Below, in pieces: positions 33,391 through 44,993 of a DNA stretch of 45,451 bases. Under the pieces are notes generated by a model. That model was not told the origin of the DNA. It saw only the letters and a list, made by a program, of their open reading frames with translations, and searched no databases. Both the position numbers and the translations under genes were made by a program. The DNA comes from Rhodococcus sp. AW25M09 (GTDB lineage: Bacteria > Actinomycetota > Actinomycetes > Mycobacteriales > Mycobacteriaceae). The stretch lies in contig NZ_CAPS01000003.1 of assembly GCF_000333955.1 (NCBI RefSeq), positions 1 to 45,451 of the forward strand, read 5' to 3'. How positions within the stretch are numbered: position 1 is the stretch's first letter; every line of letters starts with the position of its first letter.

Positions 33391-34130
33391 CGGATGAGCT
33401 CGGCTGGGGTACCGGACTCGACGAGTGCGCGCATCGTCGCCGCTTCCATACCCGGCGATCCACACACCAGAATCTGCCGATCCGAGAAGTGGCCCTGCGC
33501 GGCGATCACGTCGGCCACACTCCCCTCCCAACAGTGCTCTGGCTCGAAAAACTTTGCGGCCGAATCGACGTCGGCACGAATTCGGTCGTTCCAACGATCC
33601 GACGCCCAAGGCTCGTGCAGCTGGTCGACCACCGGTACGACGGTCAACCACGGCAATTCTGACGCCATCAACCACAGCATGTCCCCGGCATAGAGATCGC
33701 GCGGAGACTTGCCGCCGACGAAGAGCGTCACGTTCGGCGGCCGCTCCCAGCGCGTGAGGTCGAGCAGAATTGCGCGCAACGGGGCCAGTCCGGTGCCGCC
33801 CGCGATCATCACGACGTCGCGCCCCGAATCATCGACGTGCAGGCCACCCTGCGGATCACTGATCTGCCAGACGTCACCGGGCCGTGTCTCGTTGACAATT
33901 CCGCCACTGACCCAGCCGGCCGGAACCGCGCGGACGTGGAACTCCAGCTTGCCGTCGAGCGACGGCGGCAATGCGGGCGAGTACCGCCGCGTCAGAGCAG
34001 AATTCTGGGGAACTGCCACCGACACCGACTGGCCTGCCTTGAACGGCACCGCGTCGCCTTCGAGTCGAATCACCGCAAGGTCGTTCCGAAGGCGATGATA
34101 CTGAACGACTGTCGAACTCCACGCCTGCAT
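33384..34130 (-). CDS. FNR-type flavin reductase domain protein
   Basis: The 248-residue protein has a ferredoxin-NADP+ reductase fold. The FAD segment is RRYSPALP (about residues 44-51), the NAD(P) segment is MIAGGTGLAPLRAIL (about 102-116), and the C-terminal nicotinamide segment is VCGSPGMEAATM (about 226-237). There is no ferredoxin, globin or 2Fe-2S module in the same chain. The partner is unknown; related proteins serve flavohaemoglobins and monooxygenases. The start is ATG 34130 with no strong ribosome binding site. Confidence 0.88.
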   Translation of the reverse strand: MQAWSSTVVQYHRLRNDLAVIRLEGDAVPFKAGQSVSVAVPQNSALTRRYSPALPPSLDGKLEFHVRAVPAGWVSGGIVNETRPGDVWQISDPQGGLHVDDSGRDVVMIAGGTGLAPLRAILLDLTRWERPPNVTLFVGGKSPRDLYAGDMLWLMASELPWLTVVPVVDQLHEPWASDRWNDRIRADVDSAAKFFEPEHCWEGSVADVIAAQGHFSDRQILVCGSPGMEAATMRALVESGTPAELIRR

Positions 34131-34163
34131 GTCGACCAGGATAGGGGCTGCGGGTCTCACTCT

Positions 34164-34401
34164 CCGCAAACGCGTGCGCGTTCGCCGGACGGTCGGCCCC
34201 GAGTCTCGCTCTCGGGGTACTCAGTCGCCGCAAATGCGCGCGCGATTGCCAGACGCGAGCGAAGTAGTGACCGATACGGGCACGAGAACGCGCGCACCTG
34301 ACAAGTGCGCGCGCGTTTGCCAGACGCGAGCGAAATAGTGACCGATACGGGCGCGAGAACGCGGGCATCTGACAAGTGCGCGCGCGTTTGCGAGCTGCGG
34401 A
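34164..34401. repeat. 71-base tandem repeat array inside an intergenic module
   Basis: A 71-base unit (starting TGCGCGCGCG, containing GACGCGAGCGAA and GACCGATACGGGC) is repeated from 34235 and 34306. A truncated third unit starts at 34377. The module opens with CCGCAAACGCGTGCGCG at 34164 and closes with the similar but inverted GCGTTTGCGAGCTGCGGA by 34401. Confidence 0.85.
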
Positions 34402-34520
34402 ACCCCGTAGCCCGACCGACGCAGGGCACAAGACCCGAAACTCGACCCCCGCGCGCGAGACCCCAGCGCGCGAGACCCCAGCTCAGCACCTGGCCCTGAG
34501 CCCCCTCCGCATCGCACTCC

Positions 34521-34621
34521 CCGCAAACGCGTGCGCGTTCGCCGGATGCGAGCGAAGTAGTGGCCGATACAGACACGAAACGCGCGCACCTGACAAAGGC
34601 GCGCGCGTGTGCGAGCTGCGG
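34521..34621. repeat. Second copy of the intergenic repeat module
   Basis: This 101-base module begins with the same 26 bases as 34164-34189. It shares the GCGAGCGAAGTAGTG-GCCGATAC core and ends in GTGCGAGCTGCGGA. It contains a single internal unit. Together with 34164-34401 it makes a 460-base repeat-rich gap between the reductase gene and hspR. Confidence 0.85.
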
Positions 34622-34633
34622 AGTTCCAGTAAG

Positions 34634-35050
34634 TCAGCGCTGGTGTCGCGGCTTCCAGACCACCAGGGCATTGCGTTGAATCGGCACCAGGTCGCGGCGA
34701 TAGCTGGCGTGCACCGTGGCCAGTTCCTGAGCCAGTTCGCTGATGCGCGACTGCAAGGCCTCGACTTGATTGGTGAGCTCGATGATGCGCTTGATTCCTG
34801 CGAGGTTGACGCCCTCGTCCTGGGACAGTCGCTGCACTTCACGAAGCAGTGCGACGTCACGCGGCGAGTAGCGTCGACCGCCACCGGTGGTGCGGTGTGG
34901 GGTGACGAGTCCGAGTCGATCGTAGGTGCGCAATGTCTGCGCGTGCATGCCGGCAAGCTGCGCGGCGACCGAGATCACGAAGATCTGGGCGTCGGGATCA
35001 GCTTGTGCTCCAACGGCTTTCGCGGCACCACCCTCGGGAGGGACCGACAT
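34634..35050 (-). CDS. hspR: HspR, MerR-family heat-shock repressor
   Basis: The 138-residue protein has a MerR-type helix-turn-helix (VISVAAQLAGMHAQTLRTYD, about residues 24-43, and GGGRRYSPRDVALLREV). It binds HAIR sites and, with DnaK as co-repressor, represses the dnaK operon. The start is ATG 35050, sharing a base with the dnaJ stop (TGATG). Two HAIR sites lie upstream of dnaK, so the operon is self-regulated. Confidence 0.95.
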   Translation of the reverse strand: MSVPPEGGAAKAVGAQADPDAQIFVISVAAQLAGMHAQTLRTYDRLGLVTPHRTTGGGRRYSPRDVALLREVQRLSQDEGVNLAGIKRIIELTNQVEALQSRISELAQELATVHASYRRDLVPIQRNALVVWKPRHQR

Positions 35051-36231
35051 CACACACCTGCCCACCCGGCCCGCGGGTCGAATCCGCTGGCCTTCTCGGC
35101 TTCCAGATAGCTTTTCAGAGCGTCGGTAGCAGCATCGTCCAGTTTCTGCGGGACGGCAACTTTGACGGTCACCATCAGGTCGCCGGTGCCGGATTTCTTC
35201 GGTATGCCGCGTCCGCGCACGCGCAGCACTCGACCGTCGACGGTTCCCGGTGGAACTTTCACTCCCACTCGGCCTTCCAGGGTGGGCACCGACAGCGTGG
35301 TACCGAGCACCAGCTCGCCGTAGCTCACCGGGACGGTCACCGTCAGGTCGTCGTTGGTGCGGCCGAATACCTTGTCGGGCTTGACCCGTACGGTCACGAA
35401 CAGGTCGCCGGACGGCGCACCGCGCAGGCCTGCTTCACCTTGACCGGCAAGTCGCACCTTCTGGCCGTCGCTGATGCCGGCCGGCACGCGCACGGTGATG
35501 GTGCGGGTGCGGTTCTGCACTCCGGTGCCGCGGCAGTCGACGCACGGGTCGTCGATGATCGATCCGCTACCGCGGCAGTCGTCACACGGCTCGCTGAAGC
35601 CGAACGCGCCCTGATTTCTGTTGACGACGCCCTGGCCGTTGCACTTGGGGCACACCCGCGGGCTCGTTCCGGGCTTGGCACCGCTTCCGTGGCACGTGGT
35701 GCACGAGGACGGACTGGTCAACCGCAACGGGACCGTCACACCCTGTGCTGCCTCTCGGAACTGCAGCGAGGTCTCGGTTTCGACGTCACTACCGCGTCGA
35801 GGACGGTTGTTCTGCGGTCGCTGCGCCCCGCCGCCGCGATTGAACAGGCCACCGAACAGGTCGCCGATTCCGCCGTCGGCACCTCCGCCCTGGCCGAAGA
35901 TGTCGCCTACGTCGAAGGTTTGACCTCCGCCGCCGCCGAATCCACCTGCGCCGGGTGAGAATCCACCGCCGCCGCGACTACCGAAGCCGCCCGAGGCGAA
36001 CAGCCGTCGGGCCTCGTCGTATTCCTTGCGCTTGGCCGGGTCGGCGAGTATCGCGTGTGCCTCGCTGACCGCCTTGAACTTGTTCTCGGCCGATTCGTTG
36101 CCGGGATTGGCGTCGGGGTGGTTGTCCCGGGCCAACTTTCGGTACGCCTTCTTGATTTCTTCTGCAGTAGCGCTGGAGGAAACGCCCAGCTCCTTGTAGA
36201 AGTCCTTCTCGATCCACTCCCGCTGGCTCAC
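35050..36231 (-). CDS. dnaJ: Co-chaperone DnaJ (type I)
   Basis: DnaJ stimulates DnaK ATPase and delivers substrates. The 393-residue type I protein has an N-terminal J domain with the HPD motif (about residues 38-40, NHPDANPG). A Gly/Phe-rich linker (about 80-140) follows, then four CxxCxGxG zinc repeats ([32 protein letters not shown], about 178-235) and the C-terminal substrate domain. The start is GTG 36231 behind GGAGG. It is the third gene of the dnaK operon. Confidence 0.97.
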   Translation of the reverse strand: MSQREWIEKDFYKELGVSSSATAEEIKKAYRKLARDNHPDANPGNESAENKFKAVSEAHAILADPAKRKEYDEARRLFASGGFGSRGGGGFSPGAGGFGGGGGQTFDVGDIFGQGGGADGGIGDLFGGLFNRGGGAQRPQNNRPRRGSDVETETSLQFREAAQGVTVPLRLTSPSSCTTCHGSGAKPGTSPRVCPKCNGQGVVNRNQGAFGFSEPCDDCRGSGSIIDDPCVDCRGTGVQNRTRTITVRVPAGISDGQKVRLAGQGEAGLRGAPSGDLFVTVRVKPDKVFGRTNDDLTVTVPVSYGELVLGTTLSVPTLEGRVGVKVPPGTVDGRVLRVRGRGIPKKSGTGDLMVTVKVAVPQKLDDAATDALKSYLEAEKASGFDPRAGWAGV

Positions 36232-36262
36232 CGGGCGTTTCCTCCTCTCGCGCTATTTCTTT

Positions 36263-36921
36263 TTACTGCTCGTCGGACGCAGGTGCATCCGATTCTCTCG
36301 TTGCCGTGCCCTCGTCAGCACTGTCCACGACACCGACCATCGCGGTACGCAGAACACGCTCGCCGAGCTTGTAGCCCGGACGCATCAGTGTTCCGACGAC
36401 CGGACTGCTGCCGTCGCCCTCGTGCGAGACGGCCTCGTGAATGGCCGGATCGAACGCGTCGCCCTCGGCCCCGAAGGTGGTCAGGCCGATGTTCGAGAAC
36501 ACCCCTGCCAACTTGTCGGCCACCGACTTGAGCGGTCCGGTTTCGAGATCGCCGTGCTGGCGAGCTCGCTCGAGGTCGTCCAGAACCGGAAGCAACTGCG
36601 ACACGACGGACGCCTTCGCGTTCTCCGCACCACTCTGCTTCTCACGATCGGTGCGCCGCCGGTAGTTGGCGTATTCGGCCGAGACTCGTTGCAGATCGGC
36701 AGTGAGTTCGGAGACCTGAGTATCGCGAGGATCCTCCACGACCTCCGGCTCGACCACCATCTCGCTGTCCGTCCCTTCCTCTACCGAGCCGGGCTGGGGC
36801 GCAGAGCCGGTGCCCACGAGGGGCTCCGGAACTGCGTCACCTTCCCGTACTTCACCGGTCTCGGGATCGATCTTCCGCTTGTCCACGAAAGTGACCGGTT
36901 CTTGCTCGGAGTTACCCGACG

Positions 36922-36925
<4 letters not shown>
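36263..36925 (-). CDS. grpE: Nucleotide exchange factor GrpE
   Basis: GrpE releases ADP from DnaK. The 220-residue protein has an acidic, disordered N-terminal third (about residues 1-75). A long coiled-coil helix ([20 protein letters not shown], about 70-95) follows, then the beta-wing domain ([23 protein letters not shown] near the C-terminus). Start GTG 36925 overlaps the dnaK stop (GTGA), so translation is coupled. It lies second in the operon. Confidence 0.96.
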
Positions 36926-38766
<1,841 letters not shown>

Positions 38767-38804
38767 AATGTTTCCTCCTGTTGTTGCGTGGGTTCCAGTC
38801 CCTG

Positions 38805-38825
38805 GGTGAGCGAACTCCGCTCAAG
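38805..38825 (-). promoter_or_regulatory. HAIR element 2 (HspR operator, imperfect)
   Basis: GGTGAGC-N7-GCTCAAG, an imperfect match to the HspR HAIR site CTTGAGT-N7-ACTCAAG. It lies at or just after the -10 region of the dnaK promoter. Confidence 0.75.
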
Positions 38826-38852
38826 TTTGCACAACGCGATCTATCGCGTCAA
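38824..38852 (-). promoter_or_regulatory. dnaK promoter
   Basis: The minus strand has -35 TTGACG (complement of 38847-38852) and -10 CAAACT (complement of 38824-38829), spaced 17 bases. It lies between the two HAIR sites. Confidence 0.65.
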
Positions 38853-38859
38853 CTTCCAA

Positions 38860-38880
38860 CTTGAGCCTCATCCACTCAAG
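38860..38880 (-). promoter_or_regulatory. HAIR element 1 (HspR operator)
   Basis: CTTGAGC-N7-ACTCAAG has one difference from the HAIR consensus and lies just upstream of the -35 box of dnaK. Confidence 0.9.
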
Positions 38881-39010
38881 GCTGCTGACCTGCACAACGG
38901 AGGGTGTGGCGAATTTGTTCCCGAGGGAGCGGCTGCGCCGCATGTGAACGGAAATTCGGTGCCTGCTACGAACTTCTACTCACATGGGGCGAAGCCCCTC
39001 CACAGCAGTA

Positions 39011-39042
39011 CGCCGCGACGATCAGCAGGGATCGTCGCGGCG
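39011..39042. terminator. 13-bp perfect hairpin terminator
   Basis: CGCCGCGACGATC and its complement enclose a 6-base loop, downstream of the secreted-protein gene and ahead of the dnaK control region. Confidence 0.8.
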
Positions 39043-39069
39043 CAGCGGGAAGAAAGCTCGTGACTCGAA

Positions 39070-39582
39070 TTACTCGGTGGGCTCCTCGGTGGGCTCCTCG
39101 GCCGGCGCGGGGATGCAGCTGTAGCTGAGCAGTCCGGCGGTGATGTTGTTCATGAAGTCGGCATCGAGCGCAGTGGCGAAGGCTGCAGCACCGGCGGGAC
39201 GTGCGACCCATTCACGATCGACGGAGGGAACCGTGTACGTGGCCGCCTCGCCTGCCTTGATGGTCGTCTCGGTGTTCTGCCCCTGCACGCCGGGCAGCGC
39301 GCCGTAGTTGACGTTCACGTTCGACGCGTCGTCCGCGCCGATGTTCTCGACCTTGACCTGCAGTGCGACGACTCCGCCCTCGGGTCCGTCCTCGACTGTG
39401 GTGTCACAGACGGTGGCCATGGTCACCACCAGGTCCGGGCTCTCGAGAACCACCGAGCCGAGCGGGCCCACGGGTTCCGGTTCCGGTTCGGCCGAGGCGG
39501 CCGGTGCGAGGGCAACCGCACCGATGGCGGCGGCCAGAGCGGCCGTCGAGGCCAGGATCGATGTGCGGGCAAGACGTCGCAT
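39070..39582 (-). CDS. Small secreted protein, unknown
   Basis: The 170-residue protein has a Sec signal peptide: MRRLARTS basic start, hydrophobic core (ILASTAALAAAIGAVALAPA) and AxA-type cleavage near residue 30. The mature part has two cysteines (CDTTVE and SYSCIP) and a strand-rich segment like an immunoglobulin-type or DUF11/CARDB-like repeat (VKVENIGADDASNVNV). It ends in an acidic Pro/Glu/Thr tail, EEPTEEPTE. The start is ATG 39582 behind AGGAG; an upstream TTG at 39588 is less likely. It is divergent from the GH13 gene. Confidence 0.8.
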   Translation of the reverse strand: MRRLARTSILASTAALAAAIGAVALAPAASAEPEPEPVGPLGSVVLESPDLVVTMATVCDTTVEDGPEGGVVALQVKVENIGADDASNVNVNYGALPGVQGQNTETTIKAGEAATYTVPSVDREWVARPAGAAAFATALDADFMNNITAGLLSYSCIPAPAEEPTEEPTE

Positions 39583-39611
39583 GAACAACTCCTGTAGCTG
39601 AGGGGATGTGA

Positions 39612-39637
39612 CCCATGAGTCTGATGTGACTCATGGG
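39612..39637. promoter_or_regulatory. Inverted repeat in the secreted-protein leader
   Basis: CCCATGAGT and ACTCATGGG (9-bp arms, 8-base loop) lie 30 bases upstream of the ATG on the minus strand. The same region also reads as two copies of a GATGTGAC-containing direct repeat. It may be an operator or an RNA hairpin. Confidence 0.45.
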
Positions 39638-39878
39638 ACTGTTGGTACGTCTTTCACTATGTCCTATCGGAATCAGACATTCCACACCAGGCGGTCTCGA
39701 TTCGATGACGTTCGCATATCGAAGGAAACGCCCAGCGACGAATGACATCGGTGTAATTCGGCGGAGGTTTCAGCGGTCGGCGCGCTAGGTTTCACCGCTC
39801 GACTATTAGGGGAACCACAACCCTGCGGATCGGCCGCGCCCTACGTAGGGTTGAAGAAAAGCGAGGCTACGGAGGCAC

Positions 39879-42059
39879 ATGGATCCCGAAGTGCAGCACG
39901 AACCGAGCGAGATCACCTACGACGAGAAGTTCTATCCGGCTCGGCCCAAACCACTTCGCCCTTCCGTGCGCCGCGCGAATCGGAGCAGCAGCCCCACGCC
40001 CAACAGCGAACCGGTGGCATCGAACCCCGAGTACGTGGACTGGCTCACCGAACAGTCGATGTTGCGGGACGCGAAATTGATCGCCGAGCAGCTCTCGGGC
40101 AAGGGCAGCATGTGGCAGAACCCGTATGCCGATCCCGATCCTCGCGCCGCCGTCGAACGTGCGCCGGTGTGGTTCACCGCCTACCCCATCTCGGTGATCA
40201 ACGCCCCGCACACGAGCTTTCTGAGCACCCTCGGCGACGAGAAGCTGTGGCAGGCGTTCTCCGAAATCGGAGTCACCGCAGTGCACACCGGCCCGGTGAA
40301 GGTGGCCGGCGGCATCCACGGCTGGCGTCCGACCCCGTCGGTCGACGGCCACTTCGACCGCATCGGCATGCAGATCGACCCTGCGTTCGGCTCGGAAGAG
40401 GAGTTCCGACGCCTGTGCGTCGTGGCCTCCGCGTACGACGGCATCGTCATCGACGACATCGTGCCCGGGCACACCGGTAAGGGTGCAGATTTCCGGCTGG
40501 CCGAGATGGCCGTGGCCGACTACCCCGGCATCTACCACATGGTCGAGATCGAACCGCAGGACTGGCATCTACTCCCCCGGGTACGCGCCGGTGCCGATTC
40601 CCAGAACATCGATGCCGACGCCGAGGCCAATCTCGCTCGCGCCGGGTACATCATCGGCCAGCTGCAGCGCGTGATCTTCTACGAGCTCGGCGTCAAGGAA
40701 ACCAACTGGAGCGCAACTCCTCCCGTCGTCGGCATCGACGGAGTCGAACGCCGCTGGGTGTACCTGCACTACTTCAAGGCCGGTCAGCCGTCGATCAACT
40801 GGCTCGATCCTTCCTTCGCCGGAATGCGGCTGGTGATCGGCGACGCATGTCATTCGATCGCCGATCTGGGCGCGGGTGCACTACGTCTGGACGCCAACGG
40901 TTTTCTCGGAGTCGAACGCCGGGCCGAGGGACCGGGATGGTCCGAGGGCCACCCGTTGTCGGAGGCAGCCAATCACCTGATCGCCAGCGTCGTGCGCAAG
41001 ATGGGCGGGTTCACCTTCCAGGAGTTGAACCTGACCATCGACGACATCAAGGCCATGGGCACCAACGGTGCCGATTTGTCGTACGACTTCATCAACCGTC
41101 CGGCCTATCAGCATGCGCTCGTGATGGGGAACACCGAATTCCTCAGACTCACCATGACTTTGGCCCGTGATCACGGCGTGGACACTGCTTCGCTGGTGCA
41201 TGCGCTGCAGAACCACGACGAGATGACCTTCGAGCTCATCCACTTCGCCACCCTGCATGCCGAGGACGAGTTCTCCTACGGCGGCGAGACGGTCAAGGGC
41301 TGCGATCTGGGCGACCGTATTCGCGGCGAACTGACCGATCGACTCACCGGACGCTGGGCACCGTACAACCGAACGTTCACGACCAACGGAATCGCTTGCA
41401 CCACAGCAAGTGTCATCACCGCATCGCTCGGCATCCGAGATCTGGACCGGATGGACGATGACGACATCGAGACGGTCAAGCGAGCCCACCTGCTACTCGC
41501 GATGTACAACGCGCTGCAGCCCGGTGTGTTCGCGCTGTCGGGCTGGGATCTACTGGGAATCCTGCCCATCGACGCCGATGAGGTGGACGACCTCATCCGC
41601 GAGGGCGACACCCGCTGGCTCAACCGCGGCGCACACGATTTGATGGGGTACTTCCCCGAGGCCGTGCGCTCGGAATCGGGCATACCCCGCGGACGCAGCC
41701 TGTACGGCTCACTTCCGGAGCAACTCGCCGACCCGCAGTCGTTCGCGCGTCAACTGGCGCGAATCATCGAGCTGCGCAAGCGGTTCGGTATCGCCACCGC
41801 CCAGCAGATCGATATTCCCACGGTCTCCCACAAGGGCCTACTGGTGATGGTGCACGAACTGGGCCAGGGAACCATCCAGGCCACGGTGCTCAACTTCTCG
41901 TCCGATGAGATCAGCGCGACGATCCAATCCAAGCACCTGGTGCCGGGTACCTGCGCCATCGACGTGTTCGACGACAACGAGATCGCCACCGTGGACGAGC
42001 TGAACAGCTTCCCGATGACACTGCGTCCGTACGAGGGCGTCGCGGTGGTGCTGCGCTGA
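39879..42059 (+). CDS. GH13 alpha-glucan enzyme (TreS-like)
   Basis: The 726-residue protein is a GH13 clan member resembling trehalose synthase / maltosyltransferase-type enzymes. Region II RLDANGF supplies the nucleophile D338, region III FQELNL the acid/base E382, and region IV QNHDE the third acid D447. A C-terminal beta domain follows. The N-terminal ~60 residues are disordered and Ser/Arg-rich. Being related to TreS it may interconvert maltose and trehalose or act on alpha-glucan, but the exact reaction cannot be read from sequence. The GGAGG site is only three bases from ATG 39879. A GTTT/GGGGAA pair near 39790-39815 weakly resembles a stress-sigma promoter. Confidence 0.85.
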   Translation: MDPEVQHEPSEITYDEKFYPARPKPLRPSVRRANRSSSPTPNSEPVASNPEYVDWLTEQSMLRDAKLIAEQLSGKGSMWQNPYADPDPRAAVERAPVWFTAYPISVINAPHTSFLSTLGDEKLWQAFSEIGVTAVHTGPVKVAGGIHGWRPTPSVDGHFDRIGMQIDPAFGSEEEFRRLCVVASAYDGIVIDDIVPGHTGKGADFRLAEMAVADYPGIYHMVEIEPQDWHLLPRVRAGADSQNIDADAEANLARAGYIIGQLQRVIFYELGVKETNWSATPPVVGIDGVERRWVYLHYFKAGQPSINWLDPSFAGMRLVIGDACHSIADLGAGALRLDANGFLGVERRAEGPGWSEGHPLSEAANHLIASVVRKMGGFTFQELNLTIDDIKAMGTNGADLSYDFINRPAYQHALVMGNTEFLRLTMTLARDHGVDTASLVHALQNHDEMTFELIHFATLHAEDEFSYGGETVKGCDLGDRIRGELTDRLTGRWAPYNRTFTTNGIACTTASVITASLGIRDLDRMDDDDIETVKRAHLLLAMYNALQPGVFALSGWDLLGILPIDADEVDDLIREGDTRWLNRGAHDLMGYFPEAVRSESGIPRGRSLYGSLPEQLADPQSFARQLARIIELRKRFGIATAQQIDIPTVSHKGLLVMVHELGQGTIQATVLNFSSDEISATIQSKHLVPGTCAIDVFDDNEIATVDELNSFPMTLRPYEGVAVVLR

Positions 42060-42104
42060 GACGAAGCACTTACCGCCGCGGCGTGCGGTCGACATGACAC
42101 CGAA

Positions 42105-42137
42105 CAGAGGAGGCGCTGAGCAGCAGCGCCTCCTCTG
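42105..42137. terminator. 14-bp perfect hairpin terminator
   Basis: CAGAGGAGGCGCTG and its complement have a 5-base loop between the convergent GH13 and MHS transporter genes. It serves both strands. Confidence 0.9.
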
Positions 42138-42155
42138 GCAGTTCAGGTGCCGTCT

Positions 42156-43505
42156 CTACGATGCTTGCCCTTCGGGCTGGGAAATCTTGGAAGCGGCCGT
42201 CTCCTTGGGCCATCCGGTGAAGTGGGCCGGCGTCAGAAGTGCGAGGCTCACCAGCGAGATTGCCACGAAGCACATCAAGTAGATCGAAATCGAGATGGAC
42301 GTGCCGGTTCTCTCGATCAGCCACTCCGCGGTAACCGGTGCAAAACCTCCACCGATGATTCCGCCGACGGCATATGGGAGCGATGCGGCGGTGTATCGGA
42401 TGTGTGAGGGGAACAGAGCAGCGAACATACTGCTCTGCGGTCCGTAGGACAGCCCGAGTCCCACCGCCAGGATGTTGACGGCGACGGCGAACGCAGCCGG
42501 GCTGCCGGTGTCGACCAACATGAAGAGCGGGATTGCCCACGCCCCTATCAGCAGATACCCCCAGGTCATCACCGCTCTGCTCCCGTACCGATCCGCGAGC
42601 GAGCCGCCGAGCACGGTCGTACCGATCCACAAGAATGCAGCAAGGGTGAGAAGAGGAAGGACCGCGCTGGCATCCATGCCGACATTCGTTGTGCTGTAGG
42701 GCAAAAGGTAGCCGATCAGGAGCAAGCCCGCGAGAATGTTGGCCACGAACGACCCACCGGCGAGCACCATTCGCCAGGAGTATCCGTTGACGGCCTCGGC
42801 CAGGGGAACCGATGCCTCGGCGTGCGAAGCCTGCACCTCGGCGAACACGGGACTCTCGGAGATCGATGTCCGCACCTTCAGCCCGACGAGCACCAGAACT
42901 ACGCTGAACAGGAACGGAACTCGCCATCCCCAGCTCTCGAACTGCTCGGGTGTGGTGGTGATCTGCAGAACGAAGAACACGGCCGTCGAGAGCACGAAAC
43001 CCGCGGGGGTACCGATCTGCGAGAACACGCCGTAGAAACCGCGTTTGGCCGGTGGTGCGTACTCGACGGACATCAGGGCGGCCCCTCCCCACTCGCCGCC
43101 GGTGCTCAGACCTTGAACGAAGCGGAAAGCCACCAGGAGTATCGGAGCCGCGACGCCGATCTGATCGTAGGTCGGCAGCAACCCCATTCCGAGGCTGGCC
43201 AAGCCCATCAGAACCAAGGTTCCGATCAGGGCTGACTTGCGTCCATGGCGATCCCCTACGTGACCAGCGATGACGCCGCCGAGGGGACTGGCCACGAAGC
43301 TGGCGGCGACGGACCCGAGGGACACGATCAAGGCATTGGGTCCCAGCGCACCGAAGTACTGCTGGCTGAAGATCAGACCTGCGGCGGAGATGTATGCGAA
43401 AGAGAGGTACCACTCGATCGTGGAACCGATACCGCTGGCCAAGCGGACCTTCATCAGTTCTCGCCGTGTCGGTGTTCGATGACCGGTTGCTGCGGTGTGG
43501 CTCAT
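42156..43505 (-). CDS. MHS-family MFS symporter (ShiA/ProP-like)
   Basis: The 449-residue protein has about 12 membrane helices and the metabolite:H+ symporter signatures GDRHGRKSALIGTLVLMG and RFVQGLSTGGEWGGA. The family imports organic acids, osmolytes and shikimate-like compounds. The start is ATG 43505 behind GAGGA. The amidase gene ends 60 bases upstream on the same strand. Together they probably take up a compound and hydrolyse it. Confidence 0.93.
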   Translation of the reverse strand: MSHTAATGHRTPTRRELMKVRLASGIGSTIEWYLSFAYISAAGLIFSQQYFGALGPNALIVSLGSVAASFVASPLGGVIAGHVGDRHGRKSALIGTLVLMGLASLGMGLLPTYDQIGVAAPILLVAFRFVQGLSTGGEWGGAALMSVEYAPPAKRGFYGVFSQIGTPAGFVLSTAVFFVLQITTTPEQFESWGWRVPFLFSVVLVLVGLKVRTSISESPVFAEVQASHAEASVPLAEAVNGYSWRMVLAGGSFVANILAGLLLIGYLLPYSTTNVGMDASAVLPLLTLAAFLWIGTTVLGGSLADRYGSRAVMTWGYLLIGAWAIPLFMLVDTGSPAAFAVAVNILAVGLGLSYGPQSSMFAALFPSHIRYTAASLPYAVGGIIGGGFAPVTAEWLIERTGTSISISIYLMCFVAISLVSLALLTPAHFTGWPKETAASKISQPEGQAS

Positions 43506-43565
43506 GGTGTCCTCGTTCTATCGGGGCACGGCCGATCCGTGCTGTCCTGGTGGATGGGTGGTTCG

Positions 43566-44993
43566 TCAGTGCCCGAGAGCAGCGAGTCGGATGCTGCTCG
43601 GGCGGTGGGGCCGGGCGATGTGGCGTGACACCTCCCCGGCCACAGCGAGCAACGTGTCGTCACGGCCGGGAGGCGCGGACAGCTCGATTCCGACGGGCAG
43701 ACCGCTGGCCGTACCGAGTCCGATCGGTACGGAGATGCCGGGTAGTCCGAGCACTCCTCCGAGGTCGCCGTGTCGGATGATCGTGGCGAAGGTGGGCACG
43801 CGGCGGCCGGCGAGTTCGATCGTGTCGTCCTGACCGAGGAGCGGAGCGACTACGGGGGTCGTCGGGAACAGGAGGGCATGGATCCCGGCGCGCCGGCAAC
43901 GCTCGGTGAGCTCGGTTCGAAGTCGGTCGCGGGTGGCGAGCGCTCGGCGATGGAGGTCGCTCGTCACGGAATCGAGCCCTCGAGCGATGGCGTCGGATAC
44001 GTCCGGGCTCCGTACCGCGTCGAGAACGCCGTCCACGTCGCTGATGTGTCCCGCCGCCAGGTACCCGCTCAGCGCCGCACGGAATTCCCCCCACACCAGC
44101 AGTGGCGCGATATCGAATGCCTCGGCTACGAGGTCGTCGATATCGACGAGAACCGAGGTGGCACCGAGCTTCTCGAGATCCCGTCGTGCTCTATCGGTCG
44201 CCTCGGCGACGTCAGAATCGAGGTCGGTGAAGTGCACGGGAGTGAAACCCAGTCGTATTTCAGCGATCGCCGGTGCCGGCTGTACCGAGACACGTCGAGC
44301 GAGAACAGAGTCGAGAACGACGATGTCTTCGAGACTTCGGGCGATCGGGCCAGCGGTGTCGCGCGTGAGGCAGATCGGGACGATGCCGTCGTTGGGATAG
44401 CGTCCGATCGAGGGGCGGAAACCGAACACACCGCACAGAGCTGCTGGCACTCGGACGGATCCTCCGGTGTCCGTGCCGATTCCGGCGGGCGCGATGCCCA
44501 ATGCCACTGCCGCCGCAGTGCCACCGCTGCTCCCTCCGGCCGTTCGTCCGTGTTGCCACGGATTGTGGGCGGCCCCGTGCAATGGGTTGTTCGTCGTGGC
44601 CCCCAGCGCCAACTCGTGCATGACGTTCTTCCCGGAGACGTGGGCACCGGCTGCGACCAGCCCTCGCACCACCCCGGCGTCGCCCGTCGCTACGTTGGCG
44701 ATCAGGCCTGGAGTACCTGCCGTGGTGGCCGCCCCGGCCACGTCGATGTTGTCCTTCACTACGATCGGAATGTGCTGGAGTGGTCCTGAAGGTGCGCTGG
44801 GCGGGGCCGCGACGAAGGTGACTGTCGTGTTGTACGCAGCCGCCTGCGCAGCTCGCTCCCGTAGCGCCACTCGGTACTGCTCGGGCGTGACCGCCCCTGC
44901 AACCAGCATCCGACGCGCTTCGACGACGGTGAGATCGAAGAGAGGCACATCGGTTGAGTCATCGGGTGTCGTTGCTGCACGGGAAGATCGCAT
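43566..44993 (-). CDS. Amidase-signature hydrolase
   Basis: The 475-residue amidase-signature enzyme has an intact triad: K80 in IVVKDNID, cis-Ser S155 in TAGGSSGGTAAA, and nucleophile S179 in GTDTGGSVRVPA. Such enzymes hydrolyse amides, sometimes esters or ureas. The start ATG 44993 has no strong ribosome binding site. It is the first gene of a two-gene operon with the MHS transporter. The substrate is unknown; nothing here suggests the GatA role, as no GatB/C is nearby. Confidence 0.92.
   Translation of the reverse strand: MRSSRAATTPDDSTDVPLFDLTVVEARRMLVAGAVTPEQYRVALRERAAQAAAYNTTVTFVAAPPSAPSGPLQHIPIVVKDNIDVAGAATTAGTPGLIANVATGDAGVVRGLVAAGAHVSGKNVMHELALGATTNNPLHGAAHNPWQHGRTAGGSSGGTAAAVALGIAPAGIGTDTGGSVRVPAALCGVFGFRPSIGRYPNDGIVPICLTRDTAGPIARSLEDIVVLDSVLARRVSVQPAPAIAEIRLGFTPVHFTDLDSDVAEATDRARRDLEKLGATSVLVDIDDLVAEAFDIAPLLVWGEFRAALSGYLAAGHISDVDGVLDAVRSPDVSDAIARGLDSVTSDLHRRALATRDRLRTELTERCRRAGIHALLFPTTPVVAPLLGQDDTIELAGRRVPTFATIIRHGDLGGVLGLPGISVPIGLGTASGLPVGIELSAPPGRDDTLLAVAGEVSRHIARPHRPSSIRLAALGH

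Noticed and set aside
34235..34401. Possible CRISPR array
   Set aside because: Units are directly adjacent with no variable spacers and no cas genes nearby.
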